NCBI GenBank assembly: GCA_029863605.1
Contig: JAOTVB010000017.1
Span: 25,326-89,325 of the forward strand
Direction: 5' to 3'
From: Myxococcales bacterium
GTDB taxonomy: Bacteria > Myxococcota_A > Polyangia > Polyangiales > Houyiibacteriaceae
DNA length: 64,000 nt
The position numbers and the translations under genes are program-made. The notes under the pieces are model-generated. The model saw only the letters and a program-made list of their open reading frames with translations. It did not search any database and was not told the origin of the DNA. This document shows, piece by piece, positions 24,246 to 33,201 of the stretch. Position 1 is the stretch's first letter. Each line of letters opens with the position of its first letter.

Positions 24246-24547
24246 AGCAGCGCTTCTTGCCGTTGTGGTGCGTCGCGGTCTTGGCAACCGCGGCGGCATT
24301 CGTGGTGCATCTTGCGATTCGATTCGAGACCGTGCGACTCGGTTACGAGGTGAGTGACGAGCGTTCCCGACAGCGCGAGCTTTTTCAGGACCGCCGGCTC
24401 CTCTCGATCGAGGCTGCCACGCTTCGACAAAGCGGTCGGATCGAGACGATCGCGCGTGGGACGCTAGGCATGGAGGTCCCAAAACCGACACGCATTGTCA
24501 CGATGAGCGAGGCGCGGCAGCCCGTGGCTTCGGGGAGAGTCCGGTGA
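24242..24547 (+). CDS. ftsL: Cell division protein FtsL
   Basis: 101 residues, with a short cytoplasmic N-terminus, one transmembrane helix (about residues 8-25) and a periplasmic heptad-like region (about 30-80). Sequence conservation in FtsL is low, so the call rests on size, topology and position between rsmH and ftsI. FtsL forms a trimer with FtsB and FtsQ that activates septal wall synthesis by FtsW-FtsI. It overlaps both neighbours by 4 bp. Confidence 0.85.
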   Translation: MKQRFLPLWCVAVLATAAAFVVHLAIRFETVRLGYEVSDERSRQRELFQDRRLLSIEAATLRQSGRIETIARGTLGMEVPKPTRIVTMSEARQPVASGRVR

Positions 24548-26604
24548 AAGCACGCTCCAATCGACGTCATCGATGGTTTCGCGCGCGGATCGCCATCCTC
24601 GGCTTCGGGCTCTTGTGTGTCGCCACGCTAGTGTTGGTGCGCGCGTTTCAACTCCAGGTCGTCGGGGGCGATCGACTTCGTGAGATGGCCGAAGGACAGC
24701 ACCTCCGAGAGCTCCGCGTATCTCCCCGGCGTGGCGCGATCTACGACCGACATGGAGCCGAGTTGGCCGTCAGCGTCGATGTGGACAGCGTCTATGCCAA
24801 TCCGCGCCGCTTGCGGGCGATGGACCAAGACCCCGCAAGGACAGCCCGGAGACTGGCGGCGGTGCTCGACGTGGACGCGAAACAGCTGGCAACCCGACTA
24901 GCGACCGATCGTTATTTCGTATGGATTGCGAGGCGCGTCACGCCCCACGAGGCGACCCGTATCGCGGAGCTCGACATTCCCGGCATCGGTCTCACGACCG
25001 AGGCCCGTCGCTACTATCCGAACCGCCATCTGACGGCGCATCTCTTGGGGTTCGCCGACATTGACGGCCGCGGTATCGAGGGAGTCGAGCTGGCTTTCGA
25101 GAACGAGCTGCGTGGCTCCGACCGGAGGGTGGAGTCGATTCGTGATCGACGCGGTCAGGTCGTATTCTCAGACGAAATGATGGACGACCTGTCGAGCGAG
25201 GGGCAGAACGTCGTGCTCACGATCGACAAAGCGATCCAACACATTGCAGAGCGCGAGCTTGCCCTCGGTGTGCGGACGTTCGAGGCACGCGGTGGAAGCG
25301 TCGTCGTCATGGACCCGTCGACAGGAGAGATTCTGGCGTTAGCAAACTATCCACCCTTCAATCCGAACGAACCTTCCAGACATCCCATCGCGCACAGGAG
25401 AAACCGCGCGGTGGTCGACCGGTTCGAGCCCGGATCGACCGTAAAGCCGTTCACGATGGCCGCTGCTCTTGCTGCCGGTGCAGTGCGACCGGATCAGTCG
25501 ATCAACTGTGAAAACGGGGTGACACGAATCGGAGGCCGCCGGCTTCACGACGCCCACCCGTACGAGTGGCTCACGCCCACACAGATCCTCGCGTACTCGA
25601 GCAACATCGGCACTGCGAAGATTGCGCTCGAGTTGGGCAAGCGCGATCTCTACCGCTCGTTCCGAAGATTCGGCTTTGGGGAGTCGACTGGACTCGGTGT
25701 CCCTGGGGAGGCGGCTGGCATTCTTCGTCACTATCGTGGCTGGTACGAGATCGACGTGGCTGCGGTGTCCTTCGGCCAAGGGATGAGCGTCACCAACGTA
25801 CAGCTCGCGACCGCGATGAGCGCGATCGCCAACGGCGGTCGGTTGATGCGACCGACCTTAGTTCGCCGCATCACCGATGCGCAGGGGGCGACTCTCGAAG
25901 AAACCAAGCCACAAGTTCGCCGTCAGGTCGTTCCTCGCCGCGTGGCAAAGCTGGTTGGAGAGATGCTCACGGCAGTCACCGAGCCGGGGGGCACGGCGAT
26001 GGAAGCTGCGGTGGACGGCTATCTCGTGGCGGGTAAGACCGGCACGGCGCAGAAAGCCGATTACATTCACGGCGGGTACGCCAAAGACAAATGGCTCGCA
26101 TCGTTCATCGGTTTCGCACCGGCGGACAAGCCGTCGGTGGCGATCTCCGTCGTGATCGACGAGCCGGTCATCGCACATTACGGGGGCACCGTCGCGGGCC
26201 CGGTCTTTAGGCGGATCGCCGAGGTTACGCTCCGCCACATGGGAATTGCGCCGGACCGCGGACGCGCCGTCCTGGCCGAAATGAAGGGGAAGCCAGAGGT
26301 CGAACCGGCCGCCAAAGCAGTGCCCGCCGGTAAGATCGACGAGGGCCAAAGCTCCGTTCCCGACGTTCGGCGCCTGCCGCTTCGACGCGCTGTCGTCACG
26401 CTCCACGCAGAGTCGCTGGTTCCCGAAGTCAGTGGCTCGGGTCTCGTCGCTCGACAGGACCCGCCGCCCGGCACCGTGGTGTCCCATGGATCCACCGTGC
26501 GGCTGCAGCTCGATCGACTTAGGCTCGACCAGAACGCGGCCGTCCCCCCAAAGGGCAGCACTTCTCTGGCTGCCGCGGTGCCCCGGAGGCCGCATGAGCC
26601 ATGA
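24544..26604 (+). CDS. ftsI: Septal peptidoglycan transpeptidase (PBP3/FtsI) with C-terminal PASTA domain
   Basis: 686 residues. One N-terminal membrane helix (about 14-36), a PBP dimerisation domain, then a transpeptidase domain with the active-site motifs STVK (298-301), SSN (352-354) and KTGT (498-501). Residues about 610-670 look like a PASTA domain (VPDVRRLPLRRAV, then DPPPGTVVSHG). PASTA-bearing FtsI occurs in Gram-positives and in several deltaproteobacterial groups but not in E. coli FtsI. It crosslinks septal peptidoglycan together with FtsW, encoded 5 kb downstream. Confidence 0.95.
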   Translation: MKARSNRRHRWFRARIAILGFGLLCVATLVLVRAFQLQVVGGDRLREMAEGQHLRELRVSPRRGAIYDRHGAELAVSVDVDSVYANPRRLRAMDQDPARTARRLAAVLDVDAKQLATRLATDRYFVWIARRVTPHEATRIAELDIPGIGLTTEARRYYPNRHLTAHLLGFADIDGRGIEGVELAFENELRGSDRRVESIRDRRGQVVFSDEMMDDLSSEGQNVVLTIDKAIQHIAERELALGVRTFEARGGSVVVMDPSTGEILALANYPPFNPNEPSRHPIAHRRNRAVVDRFEPGSTVKPFTMAAALAAGAVRPDQSINCENGVTRIGGRRLHDAHPYEWLTPTQILAYSSNIGTAKIALELGKRDLYRSFRRFGFGESTGLGVPGEAAGILRHYRGWYEIDVAAVSFGQGMSVTNVQLATAMSAIANGGRLMRPTLVRRITDAQGATLEETKPQVRRQVVPRRVAKLVGEMLTAVTEPGGTAMEAAVDGYLVAGKTGTAQKADYIHGGYAKDKWLASFIGFAPADKPSVAISVVIDEPVIAHYGGTVAGPVFRRIAEVTLRHMGIAPDRGRAVLAEMKGKPEVEPAAKAVPAGKIDEGQSSVPDVRRLPLRRAVVTLHAESLVPEVSGSGLVARQDPPPGTVVSHGSTVRLQLDRLRLDQNAAVPPKGSTSLAAAVPRRPHEP

Positions 26605-26617
26605 GTCGGAGGCGACG

Positions 26618-28120
26618 ATGACGCTCGCGGAGCTCCGAAGCAGCGGGGTCGGGGGTCGCCTGATGGGCTCGCCAGCGCAACGCATCCGCGGCGTCCACCA
26701 CGATTCGCGTAGCGTAGTCGATGGCGATTTATTCGTGGCCGTGACAGGGCAAAGCCACGATGGGTTGCGGTTTGTCGACGATGCGCTGACCCGCGGCGCC
26801 GTCGCGGTGATGGCGGAGCGACCGATCGAGCGCGATGTCCCGCAACTGATCGTGGAGGATGCCCGCGTAGGTCTTGGCCTCGCCGCGGAGTTGGTTTACG
26901 GCAGTCCGACCAGTCGTCTGCACACGGTCGGGATTACCGGCACCAACGGGAAGACCACGACAGCGTATCTCCTCAAGCAGGCCATCGAGAAAGGCTCAGG
27001 GAAGGCCGCTCTGATCGGAACGACGGGTCTCTTCGTGGGCGCGACCGAGGTCGATTCTGCGCACACGACGCCGGAGGGTGACGACATCTCGCGGTTCGCG
27101 CGAGACGCTCTCAGAGCGGGTGCGACCCATCTCGTCCTCGAGGTGTCGAGCCACGGCTTGGCGATGCGCCGGGTAGACGCCATCGATCTAGAGATCGCCG
27201 CGTTCACCAACCTCTCCCGAGATCACTTGGATTTTCACGACACGTTCGAAGAGTATGGCGACGCGAAGGCTCGCCTCTTCACCGAGCTTCTCCCCAAACG
27301 GGCGGTCGTGAACGTCGATGATCCATTCGGCGCAGAGATCGCGATCCGCGCTGCGATGCCTGTCGTCCGGTGTTCCCGGCGTCCGCAGAGCGACGCCGAA
27401 ATCGTCGCGACGGAGTGGTCGGCGACGCGTGCCGGGATCGAGGCGACCGTCGACACACCGAAGGGATCGGTGCGACTTCGAAGTCCGATGCTCGGGGAGC
27501 ACAACCTCGAGAACCTTCTGGTTGCGCTTGGGTGCGTTCACGCGCTCGGCTTGGATATCGACCGGGCTGTCGAGGCGTGGCGCGAAGCTTCAGGAAGCCC
27601 TGGTCGGCTCGAGCAAATCGCGCATCCTCGGGACGTTGCCGTGTTGGTCGACTACGCACACACGCCAGACGCGCTTCACCGTGTCCTAGACGCCATGCGG
27701 GCGATCACGCCGGGCAGATTGATCGTCGTGTTCGGGGCCGGGGGTGACCGTGACCGCGGCAAGCGTCCGCAAATGGGGCAGGCGGCTGCGGAAAGAGCGG
27801 ACCTTTGCGTGATCACCAGCGACAATCCGCGCAGCGAAAGTCCGCAGGACATCCTCGACGAGGTCGAAGCAGGAGCCAGGAACGCCGGCATGCCGCGCTG
27901 CGAGCCCGAAGAGCTGTCTACCACGGCCCGGGGGTACTGCTGTGTGCTCGACCGGCGCGCGGCGATCAAAGCCGCGATTCGATCGGCGCGCGAAGGCGAT
28001 ACCGTGCTTCTCGCCGGCAAGGGCCACGAGACGTATCAGATAGTCGGGACCAAGCGCTTCCGCTTCGACGACCGTCAGGAAGCTCAGGCAGCCATTGCCG
28101 ATCTCGGAGGAGGGGCGTAA
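26618..28120 (+). CDS. murE: UDP-MurNAc-L-Ala-D-Glu:meso-diaminopimelate ligase
   Basis: 500 residues from the ATG at 26618, which has a GGAGG 5 bp upstream and gives the family-typical MTLAELRSSG start. Another ATG at 26594, also after a GGAGG, would overlap ftsI. Motifs: ATP loop GITGTNGKTTTAYLL, the YAHTPDAL segment, and DNPRSE, the signature for meso-diaminopimelate rather than lysine. It adds the third residue of the stem peptide in the cytoplasm, so the wall is expected to be mDAP-type. The stop overlaps the murF start (TAATG). Confidence 0.95.
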   Translation: MTLAELRSSGVGGRLMGSPAQRIRGVHHDSRSVVDGDLFVAVTGQSHDGLRFVDDALTRGAVAVMAERPIERDVPQLIVEDARVGLGLAAELVYGSPTSRLHTVGITGTNGKTTTAYLLKQAIEKGSGKAALIGTTGLFVGATEVDSAHTTPEGDDISRFARDALRAGATHLVLEVSSHGLAMRRVDAIDLEIAAFTNLSRDHLDFHDTFEEYGDAKARLFTELLPKRAVVNVDDPFGAEIAIRAAMPVVRCSRRPQSDAEIVATEWSATRAGIEATVDTPKGSVRLRSPMLGEHNLENLLVALGCVHALGLDIDRAVEAWREASGSPGRLEQIAHPRDVAVLVDYAHTPDALHRVLDAMRAITPGRLIVVFGAGGDRDRGKRPQMGQAAAERADLCVITSDNPRSESPQDILDEVEAGARNAGMPRCEPEELSTTARGYCCVLDRRAAIKAAIRSAREGDTVLLAGKGHETYQIVGTKRFRFDDRQEAQAAIADLGGGA

Positions 28121-29529
28121 TGGCCACGGCGATCCCTTCGAACGAGGCGAGCTTCCAAAGCGCACAGATCGCGGCGGTGACGGGCGGTAATCTGAGCGGA
28201 CCGCCGTGGGAGAGCGTAGCGGGTGTCGTGACCGACTCGCGCGCGGTCGCGGACGGAAATCTGTTCGTTGCTCTTCGCGGCGAGCACTTCGACGCCCACG
28301 ACTTCGTGGAGCAAGCCGCGGGGGCCGGTGCAACGGCAGTGATGGTCGCGCGAGGAACCACACTGCCCGATCACATCAGCGCCGTCCACGTGGACGACAC
28401 CCTTCGAGCGCTCGGAGATCTCGCACACGCGCACCGGAACGCCTGGACCGGGACTGTCATCGGCATCACCGGCTCGGTCGGCAAAACCACGACCAAAGAC
28501 CTGGCGGCGGCCGCCCTTGATGCCACCGGCCGGAAGGTGCTGAAGACCGCAGGCAACCTCAACAATCGCATCGGTGTTCCGATGACGATCCTGCAGCTCG
28601 GCCCGAGCTTCGACACCGCCGTCATCGAGATGGGATCGAGTGAGCCGGGCGAGATTGCACGCCTTGCTGAAATCGCGGCGCCCGATGTCGGCGTCGTGAC
28701 CCGCGCGACGCTTGCTCACACCGAAGGTCTCGGCTCCGTGGAAGCGGTCGCCGACGAAAAGATGGCGCTTCTTCGAGCGCTCGGGCCGGACGGGATCGCG
28801 GTGACCTACGGAGACGATAGCGCGCTCAAGAAGCGAGCGGCGGTGGTCATGGCTCGCCGCAAGCTTTTTTACGGGCGTGCCGCCGAGAACGACGTTCGAG
28901 TTCTGGATTGGAAAATCGATCAAAGTCACACGCAGGCAAGCTTGCAAGTGCGGGGCCAAGCCACCGAGGTCATCCTTCAGTTGTTGGGGGAGGGTGCTGT
29001 CCTCAACGCCGCAGCCGCGCTCGCTACCGTGTTTGGTCTCGAGCTCTCCCTCGAAGATGCGGTTCGTGGCATGGCTACCCTCGAGCCGTCTCCCGGGCGT
29101 CTGCATCCGAGGTCGGGCGCAGGCACGCGATTGGTCATCGACGACACCTACAACGCAAACCCGGCTTCGGTCGAAGTCGCGGTTGCGACAGCTCGAGCGG
29201 TGGCAGACCAGCGGGGCGCTCCGTTGGTGGTCGTCCTAGGCGACATGAAAGAGCTCGGCGCACGGAGTGCGGAGGCACATCGAAAGGTCGGGGAGCTGGT
29301 AGCGGACGCTGACGCGTTCCTTTTCATCGGGTGCGGCGATGCAATGCACGAAAGCGTCGACGTCGCGAACGCGCGTGGGATCGACACGCTCTGGTTCGAG
29401 GATGCAGCCGATTGTTCGCAGCTCTCGGACCGCTTGCCTCTGAATGCAGTCGTTTTGGTCAAGGGCTCACGTTCCATGGAAATGGAGCGCGCGATCGCGC
29501 CGATGCTCGAGGAGGAGGATCGGCGATGA
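28120..29529 (+). CDS. murF: UDP-MurNAc-tripeptide:D-Ala-D-Ala ligase
   Basis: 469 residues from the ATG at 28120; the open frame upstream lies inside murE. It has the ATP loop GITGSVGKTTTKDL, the NLNNRIGVPM segment and DDTYNANPASV typical of MurF, which adds D-Ala-D-Ala to complete the cytoplasmic pentapeptide. Its supply enzyme Ddl is not encoded in this cluster. The 3' end overlaps mraY by 4 bp (ATGA). Confidence 0.95.
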   Translation: MATAIPSNEASFQSAQIAAVTGGNLSGPPWESVAGVVTDSRAVADGNLFVALRGEHFDAHDFVEQAAGAGATAVMVARGTTLPDHISAVHVDDTLRALGDLAHAHRNAWTGTVIGITGSVGKTTTKDLAAAALDATGRKVLKTAGNLNNRIGVPMTILQLGPSFDTAVIEMGSSEPGEIARLAEIAAPDVGVVTRATLAHTEGLGSVEAVADEKMALLRALGPDGIAVTYGDDSALKKRAAVVMARRKLFYGRAAENDVRVLDWKIDQSHTQASLQVRGQATEVILQLLGEGAVLNAAAALATVFGLELSLEDAVRGMATLEPSPGRLHPRSGAGTRLVIDDTYNANPASVEVAVATARAVADQRGAPLVVVLGDMKELGARSAEAHRKVGELVADADAFLFIGCGDAMHESVDVANARGIDTLWFEDAADCSQLSDRLPLNAVVLVKGSRSMEMERAIAPMLEEEDRR

Positions 29530-30653
29530 TCTACTACCTCCTCTATCCGCTCCATACCCACGACGCGCTGTCATTCCTCAATGTGCTCCGCTATCTGCCC
29601 GTACGTTTCCTTGCGGCGACGATGACCGCCCTCCTGTTGACGTTCGGCCTCTATCCATGGTTCATCCGCCGCCTACAGCGAAGGCAGATCGGCCAAGTGG
29701 TTCGCACGGACGGCCCCGAAACCCATTTGTCCAAGGCGGGAACGCCGACGATGGGTGGCGCGCTCATGCTGCTTGCCTTGGTTTTGTCCACCGTGTTGTG
29801 GGCGGACCCCGCCAACTCGATGGTGTGGGTCGTCACCTTGGTTACGGTGGCTTACGGAGTCGTCGGCTATATCGACGACGCTTCAAAGATCCGGAAGCGT
29901 TCGACTGGAGGGCTGGCCGGCCGACACAAGTTACTTCTCCAGTTCGCGACTGCCATCGCGATATGTGGGTGGCTCTTCTACGGCGAGGCGGGCCTCCCGG
30001 ACGATTGGCTCGAAATCCGGCACCGACTCGCCGCGCCGTTCTTTGCGTTCTCCAAGTACCCGTTCGAGCTGCCGCCGTGGCTCTACGTGGTCTTCGCATC
30101 CATTGTGATCGTTGGAACCTCGAACGCGGTCAATCTCACCGATGGGCTCGACGGGCTGGCGATCGGGCCGGTGATGATCTCGGCGGGTACCTATGCGATC
30201 CTGGCCTATCTCGCGGGCCTGACGCTATTCGGCAATGTCGTCGCGGATTATCTCGACATCCCGCACATCGAAAGCGCCGGTGAGCTCAGCATCTTCGCCG
30301 CTTCGGTGGTGGGCGTCGGCTTCGGCTTCCTCTGGTATAACACCTATCCTGCGCAGGTCTTCATGGGTGACGTCGGTTCGCTGGCCCTCGGCGGGGGGCT
30401 GGGGGCACTGGCCGTCCTCACGAAGAACGAGCTCCTTTCGTTGATCCTTTGTGGGATCTTCGTGGTCGAGGCGGTCAGCGTCATCGTGCAAGTCGGGTAC
30501 TTTCGGTTCACCGGCCGGCGCATCTTTCTGATGGCGCCGATCCATCACCACTTCGAGAAGATGGGCTGGCCCGAGCCGCGAGTCATCGTCCGCTTCTGGA
30601 TCATCGCCATCATGCTCGCCGTCGCGAGCCTCGCCACGTTGAAGCTGAGGTGA
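29526..30653 (+). CDS. mraY: Phospho-MurNAc-pentapeptide transferase
   Basis: 375 residues from the ATG at 29526. About ten transmembrane helices, with GTPTMGGALML, a YIDDASKIRKRSTGG loop (acidic catalytic/metal residues), NLTDGLDGLAIG and a C-terminal MAPIHHHFEKMGW, all diagnostic of MraY. It transfers phospho-MurNAc-pentapeptide to undecaprenyl phosphate, forming lipid I at the inner membrane. It overlaps murF by 4 bp and ends 2 bp before murD. Confidence 0.97.
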   Translation: MIYYLLYPLHTHDALSFLNVLRYLPVRFLAATMTALLLTFGLYPWFIRRLQRRQIGQVVRTDGPETHLSKAGTPTMGGALMLLALVLSTVLWADPANSMVWVVTLVTVAYGVVGYIDDASKIRKRSTGGLAGRHKLLLQFATAIAICGWLFYGEAGLPDDWLEIRHRLAAPFFAFSKYPFELPPWLYVVFASIVIVGTSNAVNLTDGLDGLAIGPVMISAGTYAILAYLAGLTLFGNVVADYLDIPHIESAGELSIFAASVVGVGFGFLWYNTYPAQVFMGDVGSLALGGGLGALAVLTKNELLSLILCGIFVVEAVSVIVQVGYFRFTGRRIFLMAPIHHHFEKMGWPEPRVIVRFWIIAIMLAVASLATLKLR

Positions 30654-30655
30654 AA

Positions 30656-32008
30656 ATGGAGCTCTCGGGGAAGAACACGATGGTCGTCGGGCTCGGGGAA
30701 ACCGGGCTTGCGGTCGTCCGCTTTCTTCGAACGCGCGGCGCCAACGTTCGCGTCAACGACCAGCGTGACGCACAAGCCCTCGGGCAGGCAGCCCGCGCAG
30801 CCGAAGCTCTCGGCGCAGAGCTTGTTCTCGGTGGCCATCCCGACGGCGCCTTCGAGGGCCTCGATCTCATCGTCGTTTCGCCCGGTGTTCCACGGCTCGA
30901 GCCGCTCGAGCGGGCCGAAGAGCGCGGTACCTCGGTCGTCAGCGAGATCGAGCTGGCGGGCAGATACATTCAAGCCCCGATCGTCGCGATTACCGGAACA
31001 AACGGGAAGAGCACCGTCACGACCTTGATCGGCGAGATGTGCCGTCGCCTGGATCGTCCGATCTTCGTCGGTGGAAACCTCGGTCGTCCGATGATTGATG
31101 CGATCGACTCGGATGCGACGTCGCCAAACGGCATGGTCATCGTCGAGCTCTCGAGCTTTCAGTTGGAGCGGGTGTCGAGGCTCAGGGTGCACGTTGCAGT
31201 GCTTCTCAACGTGACCGCTGACCACTTGGACCGATATCCCTCGTTCGAAGCCTACACGGCGGCAAAGGCCCGAATTTTCGAACGGCAAGAGGCCGATGAC
31301 TACGCGGTTCTCCCAGCCGATGCGCCGGCGCTTCGCGACCTCGTTCGGGGAGACGGGACGGTCGTCCTGTTCGGAGGCCGAGCCGGGGACGTTCGCGTCG
31401 AAGAAAGCGTGCTGCTCGACGTGCAAACTTCACTGCGGGTTCCCGTGGGCGATTTACGCCTCCGGGGCTCTCACAACGTGTCCAATGCTTGTGCGGCGAG
31501 CCTGGCGGCGCGGCTGCTCGGGGTTGCCGACGACGACATCGCCTCCGTTCTACGCGATTTCGCGGGCCTTCCTCATCGCATGCAACACGTCCGCGCGGTC
31601 GACGGCGTGGAATACATCGACGACTCGAAGGCGACCAACGTCGGCGCGGCGGTCGCCTCGATCGATGGTCTCGGCGAGACCGGAGGTAAAGTGATCCTCA
31701 TTGCGGGTGGTGTGGACAAGGGCGGCAGTTACCTGCCCTTACGGCAACGGATGGATCACCTGGGAAGAGCCGTGGTCGTCCTCGGTGATGCTGCACCGCT
31801 GATCGAAGAAGCGTTTGCCGGCTCCGAGATCGGGCTCCGCCACGCGAGAACCATGGACGACGCGGTGGCCCAAGCGGCCTCACTGGCCGAGCCCGGAGAC
31901 ACAGTCCTTCTCGCGCCGGCATGCTCGAGCTTCGACATGTTTCGATCATACGCCGAACGAGGCGACGTATTCCAGCAAGCTGTCGCAACCCTTGGAGGAA
32001 CACGATGA
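30656..32008 (+). CDS. murD: UDP-MurNAc-L-alanine:D-glutamate ligase
   Basis: 450 residues from the ATG at 30656. The N-terminal Rossmann segment MVVGLGETGLAVVRFL, the ATP loop ITGTNGKSTVTTLIG, and IDDSKATNVGAAVAS in the C-terminal domain are those of MurD, which adds D-glutamate to UDP-MurNAc-L-Ala. The 3' end holds a GGAGGAA ribosome binding site for ftsW and overlaps its start by 4 bp. Confidence 0.96.
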   Translation: MELSGKNTMVVGLGETGLAVVRFLRTRGANVRVNDQRDAQALGQAARAAEALGAELVLGGHPDGAFEGLDLIVVSPGVPRLEPLERAEERGTSVVSEIELAGRYIQAPIVAITGTNGKSTVTTLIGEMCRRLDRPIFVGGNLGRPMIDAIDSDATSPNGMVIVELSSFQLERVSRLRVHVAVLLNVTADHLDRYPSFEAYTAAKARIFERQEADDYAVLPADAPALRDLVRGDGTVVLFGGRAGDVRVEESVLLDVQTSLRVPVGDLRLRGSHNVSNACAASLAARLLGVADDDIASVLRDFAGLPHRMQHVRAVDGVEYIDDSKATNVGAAVASIDGLGETGGKVILIAGGVDKGGSYLPLRQRMDHLGRAVVVLGDAAPLIEEAFAGSEIGLRHARTMDDAVAQAASLAEPGDTVLLAPACSSFDMFRSYAERGDVFQQAVATLGGTR

Positions 32009-33201
32009 GTCCGTCTTCGAAGCCACCGCCGATGAAACCAGGGCCCATCGACATGTCTCTCGCCGCCACGCTCGTGGGTTTGATCGCCTTCGGCGTCGTG
32101 ATGGTCTACAGCGCGAGCGCGGTCTACGCGAATCGTATGTACGGAGACGGAATGCACTTTCTAGTGCGGCAGACGCTCTTTGCGTCGATCGCTCTGGTGG
32201 TGCTGGCTGTCTCGAGCCGCATCGACCTTTCTCTCCTGCGGCGATTTACGTATCCGACCCTGCTGATTGCGGTGGTGCTCATGGTGGCCGTGGCCCTGGG
32301 CCTTGGTCGGAGCGCCGGAGGAGCTACGAGGTGGATTCGCATCGGGTACCTCAACGTCCAGCCTGCCGAGCTGGCCAAGCTCGCCATGGTCCTGTGGTTG
32401 GTGCACTCGCTCGCCAAGAAGGCCCATCGCGTTCGAACCTTCTCGATCGGCTTTTTGCCCCACGTACTCGTCATGGCACTCTTGATGTTGCTGTGCCTGG
32501 CACAGCCGGACTTCGGGAGCGCCGTGATGATCGCGCTCCTGACCTTCGTCGTCCTGTTCGCAGCGGGGGCCAAAGCGGGATACCTGCTAGGCGGCGTGCT
32601 GGTGGCGCTCCCAATCGGCTACGCAGCCATCGCGTCCTCTCCGTATCGAATGCGCCGCATCCAGGCGTTTCTCGAGCCGTTCGAGCATCGTCAGGGGGCA
32701 GGCTACCAAATCACCGAGTCGTTGATGGGCTTTGGTTCCGGCGGTTGGGCAGGGGTGGGGCTCGGCGACGGCCGTCAAAAGCTCCTTTTCCTGCCCGAGG
32801 CGCACACCGATTTCGTGAGCGCGATCGTCGGTGAGGAGCTCGGTTTCCTCGGGGTTGCCGCGCTCTGTTTGGCGTTCGCGTGGCTGGTCTTCGGCGGGCT
32901 TCGCGCAGCGTGGCGCAGCCCAGACGAGTACGCAGGCTACCTCGCGGCCGGCATGACCCTGTTCATCGGGCTTCAGGCATTCACGAACCTCGCCGTGGCG
33001 ATGGGGCTCCTACCCACGAAGGGTTTGGCACTTCCATTCGTCAGCTATGGCGGTTCATCTTTGCTCGTCAACGCGGCGGCTGCCGGGCTCGTTCTCAATG
33101 TTTCGCGCTTTGCGGTCGAACCGGCCGAAGAAGCGGTGAAGAGCGTCAAGCGAAAGAGAATGAAGCCGCGGATGCGAATGGCCGAGGGAGGTGCACGATG
33201 A
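32005..33201 (+). CDS. ftsW: Septal peptidoglycan glycosyltransferase (SEDS family)
   Basis: 398 residues from the ATG at 32005, preceded by GGAGGAA. A SEDS protein with about ten membrane helices, VMVYSASAVYA near the N-terminus, and ALPFVSYGGSSLLVNAAAAGL near the C-terminus, plus an extracytoplasmic loop region with LPEAHTDFVSAIVGEE. FtsW polymerises lipid II into glycan strands at the septum with FtsI. The ORF extends into murG by 4 bp. The C-terminal tail is rich in Lys and Arg. Confidence 0.96.
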   Translation: MSPSSKPPPMKPGPIDMSLAATLVGLIAFGVVMVYSASAVYANRMYGDGMHFLVRQTLFASIALVVLAVSSRIDLSLLRRFTYPTLLIAVVLMVAVALGLGRSAGGATRWIRIGYLNVQPAELAKLAMVLWLVHSLAKKAHRVRTFSIGFLPHVLVMALLMLLCLAQPDFGSAVMIALLTFVVLFAAGAKAGYLLGGVLVALPIGYAAIASSPYRMRRIQAFLEPFEHRQGAGYQITESLMGFGSGGWAGVGLGDGRQKLLFLPEAHTDFVSAIVGEELGFLGVAALCLAFAWLVFGGLRAAWRSPDEYAGYLAAGMTLFIGLQAFTNLAVAMGLLPTKGLALPFVSYGGSSLLVNAAAAGLVLNVSRFAVEPAEEAVKSVKRKRMKPRMRMAEGGAR